This document shows positions 37,112-42,570 of a DNA stretch of 42,570 nucleotides, piece by piece. Each line of letters opens with the position of its first letter. The stretch's first letter is position 1. The stretch is taken from contig CAJWDP010000027.1 of NCBI GenBank assembly GCA_913030835.1, positions 1-42,570 of the forward strand, read 5' to 3'. The position numbers and the translations under genes are program-made. Under the pieces are notes generated by a model. That model saw nothing but the letters and a program-made list of their open reading frames with translations, was not told the origin of the DNA and ran no database searches. Source of the stretch: an uncultured Flavobacteriales bacterium (GTDB taxonomy: Bacteria; Bacteroidota; Bacteroidia; Flavobacteriales_D; Parvicellaceae).

Positions 37112-37789
37112 ATGAAAAAACTACTTATAGTATTATTGAGTATCGTATTTGTTGGCGGTTCGAATGTACTTGCCCAAATGGATTGTTATCAGTTTGTAAA
37201 GTCGTGTAAGAGTGGAAAAAGAGAAGGATTTCTCTACAACGGACAGTCCAAGAGTGGAATGTTCGACTCTGGAGACACTACTGAGATTACAATGATTGCT
37301 TACAAAGGAATGGATTACAAAATTACCGCTTGTGTTGATGAGAATTACATTACGGGGGATGTCCATATTCGAGTTGTTGAAAAAGTGAAGAAGCCGTATT
37401 GGGAGGAGAAAACAGTAACGGAAACTTCTGAGCAACCGAAACTTGATGCAAATGGTGATGAGATGTATGGTCCTGTGCTAGATGAATACGGAGATCCTGT
37501 TTATGATGATGATGGAGAACCAATGGAGGAAACGGTGATGGAGACGGTCACCACATCCCGAATTGTGAAGAAAAGAAAGTACAAACTAAACGAATACGTT
37601 AGGTACGATAGCAAAAAAGATGGGCCGGAATTCAGTTTCGCTTCTAAACTCACCAGAAAAATGCACATTGAGGTAATCATCCCTGGTGCAACGGGAGAAG
37701 ATGGACTGGCTGCAGAATATTTGGAGAGTGGATGTGTTGGATTACTAATTGAGCACAGACGTGGCACAGTCGGCGGATTTGGCCAGTAA
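37112..37789 (+). CDS. Secreted protein with an acidic D/G-rich repeat
   Basis: A 225-residue exported protein with a clear cleavable signal (MKKLLIVLLSIVFVGGSNVLAQ). Two beta-rich segments (about 25-105 and 150-200) flank an acidic insert at about 111-137 in which short units recur: ANGDEMYGPV, EYGDPVYDD, DGEPMEE. These have a D-x-x-G-D/E pattern that could bind calcium, but the motif is not a standard EF-hand. The pairs of charged and aromatic residues in flanking regions suggest a periplasmic or surface role. It is probably co-transcribed with the lipoprotein before it and is followed by a terminator. Confidence 0.7.
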   Translation: MKKLLIVLLSIVFVGGSNVLAQMDCYQFVKSCKSGKREGFLYNGQSKSGMFDSGDTTEITMIAYKGMDYKITACVDENYITGDVHIRVVEKVKKPYWEEKTVTETSEQPKLDANGDEMYGPVLDEYGDPVYDDDGEPMEETVMETVTTSRIVKKRKYKLNEYVRYDSKKDGPEFSFASKLTRKMHIEVIIPGATGEDGLAAEYLESGCVGLLIEHRRGTVGGFGQ

Positions 37790-37808
37790 CCCATAAATAG
37801 TATTTAGG

Positions 37809-37839
37809 AACCTCATTTCTGTTGAAGTGAGGTTTTTTT
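37809..37839 (+). terminator. Intrinsic terminator after the 37112 gene
   Basis: AACCTCA (37809-37815) pairs with TGAGGTT (37828-37834), extended by a few pairs across one mismatch, and a T run follows. It sits 20 bases after the stop of the secreted-protein gene and inside the nominal 5' extension of nrnA, so it also supports ATG 37857 as the nrnA start. Confidence 0.8.
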
Positions 37840-37856
37840 ATTTAAAGAAGTGCTTT

Positions 37857-38858
37857 ATGATTACGGAATCGCAGAAAAAAGACCTATTGAGTCAGCTTAA
37901 AGCTGGTTGTAACGTGGTCATATCAACACATAAATCTCCGGATGGAGATGCGATTGGCTCCTCAACTGCATTGGCACTTTATCTGGAGCAAAAGGGGTGT
38001 AATTGCAAAATAGTCGTGCCCGATCCCTTTCCAAAAAACCTACAATGGATTCCCGGTGCTGAGGAAGTGTTGATGCACACAATCCAATCCGACCAAATAA
38101 ACGATGCGATCGATGCTGCAGATATAATTTTCTCACTGGATTACAACGATTTAAGCCGCGCTGGTGAGATAGGCTCCCTTATTGCCAATTCTGACGCTAC
38201 TAAAGTCCTTATTGATCACCATGAGGATCCGAAAGGATTTGCAGATATTGAATTTCATAATGCAAAGTGCTGTTCAACAGCTCAGTTGGTTTTTGAGTTT
38301 ATAGAGCAATTGGGGGATAAGATATTGATCAATGTTGATATTGCAAAGGGATTGTACACTGGGATAATTACGGATACAGGCTCATTTAGATATCCTTCGG
38401 TTGATGAGAAAACCCATGAAATTGCGCAAAAGTTGATTGCCTTAGGGCTGGATCATACTGGGGTTCATGAATCAATTTATGGTGAAAGCTCGATTGATCA
38501 GCTCCAGCTGAATGGTTTCGCAGTGAGTGAAAGGTTGGAAGTGTTACCAAATGGTAAAGTGGCAATTATATATTTGACCAATGAAGATTTGAAAAGGTTT
38601 AATGCTCAGAAAGGATATACAGAAGGTTTGGTCAATAAGGCACTATCTATTTCGGGAGTAACCATGGCTGCATTTTTTAGAGAAGAGGGAAGTCTAATAA
38701 AGATTTCCTTCCGCTCAAAAGGTAGCGTATATGTGAATAACCTTGCCAAAAATCATTTTGGAGGCGGGGGACATAAATACGCTGCAGGAGGAAGTACCAC
38801 AAATACGATGAGTGATGCGTTGGATAAATTCAAGAAAATTGTAATGGAATATGTATAG
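37857..38858 (+). CDS. DHH-family phosphoesterase (NrnA-like oligoribonuclease/pAp phosphatase)
   Basis: A 333-residue DHH/DHHA1 enzyme related to NrnA, which degrades very short RNAs and 3'-phosphoadenosine 5'-phosphate. The DHH domain motifs are STHKSPDGDAIGSS (metal ligands), SLDYND and IDHHEDP, and the C-terminal DHHA1 domain carries GGGGHKYAAGG, which binds the 3' nucleotide. Both activities are inferred. ATG 37857 gives the right N-terminus. It overlaps the next gene by eight bases. Confidence 0.92.
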   Translation: MITESQKKDLLSQLKAGCNVVISTHKSPDGDAIGSSTALALYLEQKGCNCKIVVPDPFPKNLQWIPGAEEVLMHTIQSDQINDAIDAADIIFSLDYNDLSRAGEIGSLIANSDATKVLIDHHEDPKGFADIEFHNAKCCSTAQLVFEFIEQLGDKILINVDIAKGLYTGIITDTGSFRYPSVDEKTHEIAQKLIALGLDHTGVHESIYGESSIDQLQLNGFAVSERLEVLPNGKVAIIYLTNEDLKRFNAQKGYTEGLVNKALSISGVTMAAFFREEGSLIKISFRSKGSVYVNNLAKNHFGGGGHKYAAGGSTTNTMSDALDKFKKIVMEYV

Positions 38859-39378
38859 GCCATTGATCTATAGCATGATGGGCTTGTTTTGTTTCTGTTG
38901 CGCATCTACGGAGGCACCGGGTACTGAGGAACAATTTATAGAATGGACGCCGAATGAGTCTTCGGATATGAACAAGGAATGGATCCAAGATGAGCAATTT
39001 CTAATTGATGAATTTGTTCGAATTCAGGACTGGAGTATGATCGAAAGTGCATCCGGTTTACGGTATATGATCTACGAAAACGGCTCTGAAGAATCGTCAA
39101 GCGCAATACCTGGTCAGCTTGCCTGGGTGGAATTTGAAGTGGCTCCCCTTGGAGATACAGTCGTGTATCGTTCTGCAATTGGTCAACCGGAATCATTCAG
39201 AGTAGAAAAGGATCATGTTGAGAATGGGATTCATGAAGTGATTACATACATGAGAGTTGGTGACCGCGCAAAGGTTATCTTGCCGAGCCATTTGGCTCAT
39301 GGATTGCTTGGAGACAGTAAGAAAATTCCACCGCTTTCTCCTGTTGTTTATGACCTCAAACTCATAGGTCTTGACTAA
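38851..39378 (+). CDS. FKBP-type lipoprotein (GldI-like)
   Basis: A 175-residue lipoprotein (signal MYRPLIYSMMGLFCFCC; lipidation at one of the cysteines). After a polar N-terminal region, residues 65-175 form an FKBP-type peptidyl-prolyl isomerase fold: SGLRYMIYENGSEE, then YMRVGDRAKVILPSHLAHGLLGD. It resembles GldI, a lipoprotein isomerase required for gliding in some flavobacteria, which is also often found beside nrnA genes. The usual catalytic aromatic residues are only partly kept, so isomerase activity is uncertain. Overlaps nrnA by eight bases and the next FKBP gene by eight. Confidence 0.82.
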   Translation: MYRPLIYSMMGLFCFCCASTEAPGTEEQFIEWTPNESSDMNKEWIQDEQFLIDEFVRIQDWSMIESASGLRYMIYENGSEESSSAIPGQLAWVEFEVAPLGDTVVYRSAIGQPESFRVEKDHVENGIHEVITYMRVGDRAKVILPSHLAHGLLGDSKKIPPLSPVVYDLKLIGLD

Positions 39379-40234
39379 GTTTAGGATAATTATCGTTGTG
39401 TTTCTATTTGCTTATTCTTGCGGGAAAAAACCGGAGTACTTTACCACTGAAGGAGGGATGGAATACAAATTGCTAGACTTTACTGGAGAGGGAGTAAAAC
39501 CGAACATTGGCGAGTATTTGAGCTTATATACCAGCTATTTTGATGAACGGGACTCCCTATTTTACAGCTCATCTACATTTAAATCAAACGGGTTGGAATA
39601 CCATCAATTGATTGAGCCAGAGCCCGGAACATTCCAGGAGGTGCTTAGCGAGTTGGAATTAGGAGACAGTGCGATTGTCCAAATTAAAACAGCTGACTTC
39701 TTTAAAGATTATTTAAATGCCAACGTACCTGATTTTTTGATTGATGACACTGTGGTAACGATACGTCTAAGATTGGTAAATGCGCAAAGCCAGTCAGAAT
39801 TTCAACAAGCGATAGCGGAAGAAACAGATTGGCTTGAAATGAAGGAACTGGGCGTTATCCAAGATTTCAAAGACAGCACTTCCTTGGCTTTTTCTGAGCG
39901 AGATGGGGTACTGATTACCTTGATTGAATCAGATACTACTCGAATTGAGAAAATTAAATTTGGAGATCATATAAAGCTCAACTATCAAGCAATGTTCCTC
40001 GAGAGCGGCAATATCTTCTATTCCACTTATCGTAACGGTATGCCAGATGAATTCAGCTATGGCAGATCCGGTCAGCTAATCAAGGGTTTAGAACTTGCCC
40101 TTGGAGGAAGAAAATACGGTGATTCTATTCACGTAATTGTTCCGAGTAGCAAGGCATTTGGCGGACAGGGTAGTGCTGGGGGGATTGTTCCGGCATATAC
40201 TGCTTTGAAGTATACGATCAGAATTGAGCAGTGA
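39371..40234 (+). CDS. Lipoprotein with two FKBP-like domains
   Basis: A 287-residue predicted lipoprotein (TTG start, signal ending YSCGKK). It has two FKBP-like parts. The first (about 28-135) is degenerate: it begins GGMEYKLLDF but lacks a clear active-site flap. The second (about 175-287) is nearly canonical: SYGRSGQLIKGLELALGGRKYGDSIHVIVPSSKAFGG, ending YTALKYTIRI. It probably works in the periplasm alongside the preceding GldI-like protein. It is translationally coupled to it by an eight-base overlap. Confidence 0.85.
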   Translation: MTKFRIIIVVFLFAYSCGKKPEYFTTEGGMEYKLLDFTGEGVKPNIGEYLSLYTSYFDERDSLFYSSSTFKSNGLEYHQLIEPEPGTFQEVLSELELGDSAIVQIKTADFFKDYLNANVPDFLIDDTVVTIRLRLVNAQSQSEFQQAIAEETDWLEMKELGVIQDFKDSTSLAFSERDGVLITLIESDTTRIEKIKFGDHIKLNYQAMFLESGNIFYSTYRNGMPDEFSYGRSGQLIKGLELALGGRKYGDSIHVIVPSSKAFGGQGSAGGIVPAYTALKYTIRIEQ

Positions 40235-40253
40235 GTAATTCTTTAAAGATTGA

Positions 40254-40961
40254 TTAATTGCCAATGATAAAAACCGCCGGACGTTTATTTAAATCAAGTG
40301 GATTCTGCTTCCATTCAGAAATAGTTTTGGTTTTTATAAACTCGGAGGTAAGGGTAATGTCGCAGGCTACACATAACTTTGTAGAATTCGAGCAATTATC
40401 CAAAATATCCCGGAGCAACTGATTGTTCCGATAGGGGGTCTCCATAAATATTTGTGATCCGAAAGATCGAACGGATTTTTCGAGCTGAAGCAGTTTTTTG
40501 ATTCGAGCTCTCTTGTCTTTTGGGAGGTACCCGTGAAAAGAAAATTGTTGTCCATTCATTCCCGAACAAATGAGGGCCATAAGAATGGAGGATGGGCCAG
40601 TTAGGGGGGTCACCCGAATCCCTTTATCGTGCGCAAGTTGCACGATTTCAGCCCCGGGATCTGCAATTCCAGGCATTCCAGCCTCAGAGAATAAACCAAT
40701 ATCTTCGCCTTGAATGGCTGGATCTAAATATGTCGGATACTCAGACAGATCGCTGTGTTTCCCTATAGAATAAAGCTCTACATCATCAAAGGAGGATTCA
40801 AATCCTATGGTGCGAAGATGTCTTCTTGCCGTTTTGTTGTTTTCAACGATAAAATGCCTCAGTTGATTGATGGTATTTGAAACTCCTGGAGGAATCGTCA
40901 ATTCTTTTGAATCAGGACCCAGCAAGTTGGGAATCAAAATCAGCCTACCCGTAGGTTCCAT
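40254..40961 (-). CDS. Short RsmI-like SAM-dependent methyltransferase
   Basis: A 235-residue protein of the tetrapyrrole (corrin/porphyrin) methylase fold family. SEAGMPGIADPG and LTGPSSILMALICSGMNGQQFSFHGYLPKDKRAR are the RsmI signatures. E. coli RsmI 2'-O-methylates C1402 of 16S rRNA. The protein is about 50 residues shorter than E. coli RsmI, a form I associate with Bacteroidota, and may have a different substrate. It overlaps the upstream phosphatase gene by 17 bases. Confidence 0.85.
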   Translation of the reverse strand: MEPTGRLILIPNLLGPDSKELTIPPGVSNTINQLRHFIVENNKTARRHLRTIGFESSFDDVELYSIGKHSDLSEYPTYLDPAIQGEDIGLFSEAGMPGIADPGAEIVQLAHDKGIRVTPLTGPSSILMALICSGMNGQQFSFHGYLPKDKRARIKKLLQLEKSVRSFGSQIFMETPYRNNQLLRDILDNCSNSTKLCVACDITLTSEFIKTKTISEWKQNPLDLNKRPAVFIIGN

Positions 40962-41415
40962 CTTTTAATTTCTTCGTTATTATTTCACAGGCATTGTTGA
41001 GGAGGTCATAAACCAATTCGAAACCCTCACTTCCTCCATAATAAGGATCAGGAACAGATTCGTATTTCCCGGGGTGGCTTTCATTTAAAATCATATGCAG
41101 TTTCGATCGGTCTTTTTCATCTCTAGAAAGCGCTATCAGGTTATTGTAATTGGAATCGTCCATTGCGTAGATCAGATCGAATTCATCAAAGTCTTGCACA
41201 GTGAATTGTCTAGCACGAAGATCACTGATATCAATTCCCTTTTTTAATGCAGTTTCTTGCTGTCTCAAATCCGGTGGATCTCCAATGTGATAAGAAGAAG
41301 TGCCTGCTGAGTCAACCTCAATTTCTAAACCGTTTGTCTTTGCGATGCTTCTCAAAATACCATGCGCCATAGGAGATCGGCAAATGTTACCTAGGCAAAC
41401 CATTAATACTTTCAT
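40945..41415 (-). CDS. Low-molecular-weight protein-tyrosine phosphatase
   Basis: A 156-residue phosphatase with the P-loop CLGNICRS (nucleophile cysteine 7, arginine 13) and the general-acid loop DPYYGG near the C-terminus. It dephosphorylates tyrosines or low-molecular-weight phosphate esters; the target is unknown. ATG 41415 (MKVLMVCLGN) fits the family start; the reading frame extends upstream by 19 residues to an unlikely alternative. First of a two-gene unit with the RsmI-like gene. Confidence 0.93.
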   Translation of the reverse strand: MKVLMVCLGNICRSPMAHGILRSIAKTNGLEIEVDSAGTSSYHIGDPPDLRQQETALKKGIDISDLRARQFTVQDFDEFDLIYAMDDSNYNNLIALSRDEKDRSKLHMILNESHPGKYESVPDPYYGGSEGFELVYDLLNNACEIITKKLKDGTYG

Positions 41416-41511
41416 AGAATGAATATATAAAATTAGCTTGTAAGTCAATCTTGGATGGTGGATTACAACCAATAGTACAGTCGGAATGTATCATCGAATC
41501 GCTTCATATGT

Positions 41512-41519
41512 TATTTTTG
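41512..41519 (+). promoter_or_regulatory. Candidate -7 box for the 41544 hydroxylase gene (TATTTTTG)
   Basis: TATTTTTG matches TAnnTTTG exactly and lies 24 bases before the ATG. A -33 TTTG is not obvious. Confidence 0.4.
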
Positions 41520-41543
41520 TGAGGAAAAGAAAATTTTAGTGGA

Positions 41544-42449
41544 ATGCAATTGCTGGCTGATTTGAGCTATTGGGAGATATTCGCGGGATCTTTTGTGGAC
41601 TATTTCTGGTATACCTGGAGAGAGATTAGTTTCCAGGCTGACCCGTGGTACGAGAATTATTTGATGTGGCTGGTAGCTCTTTCGCTAGTAGTGTGGATCC
41701 TTGAGATTATCTTTCCCTGGAGAAAAGATCAGCCTGTATTGAGAAAGGATTTCTGGCTGGATGCCTTTTACATGATTTTCAATTTTTACATTTTTAAGCT
41801 GATCATATTCATTGCTTTTTCGAATCTTACCGAACGCATGTTTTCAGATGTATTGGGAGGAAATGTAGCGCGGTTTTCTTTGGTTGACATGAGTCAGCTT
41901 CCTAATTGGGTTCAACTGATCGTGTTTTTTGTATGCATAGATTTTGTGAGCTGGGCTACTCATTATTGTTTGCATCGGATAAAGTTTTTGTGGAGATTCC
42001 ATAAAGTTCACCATTCGGTTAAGCAAATGGGCTTTGCAGCACATCTCAGGTTTCACTGGATGGAAAATGTAGTTTATACTCCGGTCAAGTATATCGCCAT
42101 GATGCTTATTGGAAATTTTGGTCCACAACAAGTCTTTGTTGTTTACTATCTGGCAATCGCTATTGGCCATATCAATCATGCTAACTTAAGGATTGATTAT
42201 GGCTGGTTGAGATTTGTTTTTAATAATCCGAAGATGCACATTTGGCATCATGCAAAAGAACTACCTGAATCCAGGAGATATGGAGTTAATTTTGGTATTA
42301 GTTTGAGCTGCTGGGATTATATTTTTCGCAAGAACTATATCCCTGAAGAGGGCAGAGATATTGAATTGGGATTTCAAGGGGATGAACGTTTTCCGAAGCA
42401 GTTCTGGGGTCAGCTGGTTACCGGTTTTGTTAGGAAAACAAAAGGATAA
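41544..42449 (+). CDS. Fatty-acid-hydroxylase/sterol-desaturase-family membrane enzyme
   Basis: A 301-residue membrane protein with about four hydrophobic helices and the histidine clusters of the di-iron fatty acid hydroxylase superfamily: THYCLHRIKFLWRFHKVHHS (HxxxH and HxxHH), then GHINHANLR and HIWHHAKE. Substrates in bacteria are often lipids, sterol-like molecules or carotenoids; the exact one cannot be read here. It is separate from the AlkB-type enzyme at 9976-11052, so the window has two such oxygen-using enzymes. ATG 41544 is clear. Confidence 0.9.
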   Translation: MQLLADLSYWEIFAGSFVDYFWYTWREISFQADPWYENYLMWLVALSLVVWILEIIFPWRKDQPVLRKDFWLDAFYMIFNFYIFKLIIFIAFSNLTERMFSDVLGGNVARFSLVDMSQLPNWVQLIVFFVCIDFVSWATHYCLHRIKFLWRFHKVHHSVKQMGFAAHLRFHWMENVVYTPVKYIAMMLIGNFGPQQVFVVYYLAIAIGHINHANLRIDYGWLRFVFNNPKMHIWHHAKELPESRRYGVNFGISLSCWDYIFRKNYIPEEGRDIELGFQGDERFPKQFWGQLVTGFVRKTKG

Positions 42450-42549
42450 CAATTGTAATACACCTGTGTGTATTCAAATTTTATTTTTTCATTGCCAAAT
42501 CATACAAGTATTGTTTTCGTCAAATCCGCTGAAACTGTTATTTTTAAGT

Positions 42550-42570
42550 ATGCGATTGAAAGTAATTTTA
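42550..42570 (+). CDS. Start of a gene continuing beyond the window
   Basis: An ATG at 42550 opens a frame of seven codons (MRLKVIL) that runs off the window; the basic-then-hydrophobic start would fit a signal peptide. A near-consensus -7 box, TATTTTTA, lies at 42539-42546, so if used the leader would be very short. The identity cannot be judged. The 100 bases before it hold no other gene. Confidence 0.4.

Overview
This window is an ordinary-looking, gene-dense piece of chromosome from a member of the Bacteroidota, most likely a marine or free-living, aerobic, Flavobacteriales-type organism; the exact order cannot be fixed from sequence alone. The evidence is the complete moxR-DUF58-batABCDE aerotolerance operon, a secreted enzyme with a C-terminal type IX secretion (Por) sorting domain, GldI-like FKBP lipoproteins, a DUF2490 outer-membrane protein, the ligA/small conserved protein/dapA neighbourhood, many genes lacking a Shine-Dalgarno sequence, and repeated TAnnTTTG -7 boxes, which are the Bacteroidota promoter signature. 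There is no insertion sequence, prophage, CRISPR array or rRNA. No gap between genes exceeds 300 bases; the largest are about 105-155 bases and hold promoters, terminators or the tRNA.

Layout. 1-281: tail of an unidentified membrane protein. 320-3779 (-): ribD, EamA transporter, yigZ and an M42 peptidase, overlapping one another. 3839-9456 (+): prmC, a secreted beta-rich protein, ligA, a small conserved protein, dapA and msrA. 9488-15861 (-): sixA-like phosphatase and an AlkB-type di-iron hydroxylase (overlapping), clpB, a cytoplasmic NlpC/P60 peptidase, and an acetyl-CoA acetyltransferase with a clear terminator. 15923-20332 (-): a peptide-type ABC importer (lipoprotein binding protein plus two permeases) with no ATPase gene. 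20476-20559: tRNA-Ser(GCT) and terminator. 20661-22524 (+): an FNR-like regulator, a small lipoprotein and a DUF2490 protein. 22521-30784 (-): the eight-gene Bat operon. 30937-32844 (+): a MazG-like pyrophosphohydrolase and a T9SS-exported PQQ-type sugar dehydrogenase. 32845-34101 (-): ribH and a TPR membrane protein. 34198-35569 (+): recF and a DciA-like DUF721 gene. 35617-36039 (-): ndk. 36176-40234 (+): a helical lipoprotein, a secreted protein with an acidic repeat, nrnA and two tandem FKBP lipoproteins. 40254-41415 (-): short RsmI-like methyltransferase and low-molecular-weight phosphotyrosine phosphatase. 41544-42449 (+): a fatty-acid-hydroxylase-family membrane enzyme; a new gene begins at 42550.

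Most of the content is housekeeping. The parts least explained by textbook families are the two permeases with large insertions and YejE-like features, the FNR-like regulator that keeps three of the four canonical cluster cysteines, the variable minisatellite inside batC, and the tandem periplasmic FKBP lipoproteins translationally coupled to nrnA. I did not find a wholly novel multi-gene system; the findings below are graded accordingly.
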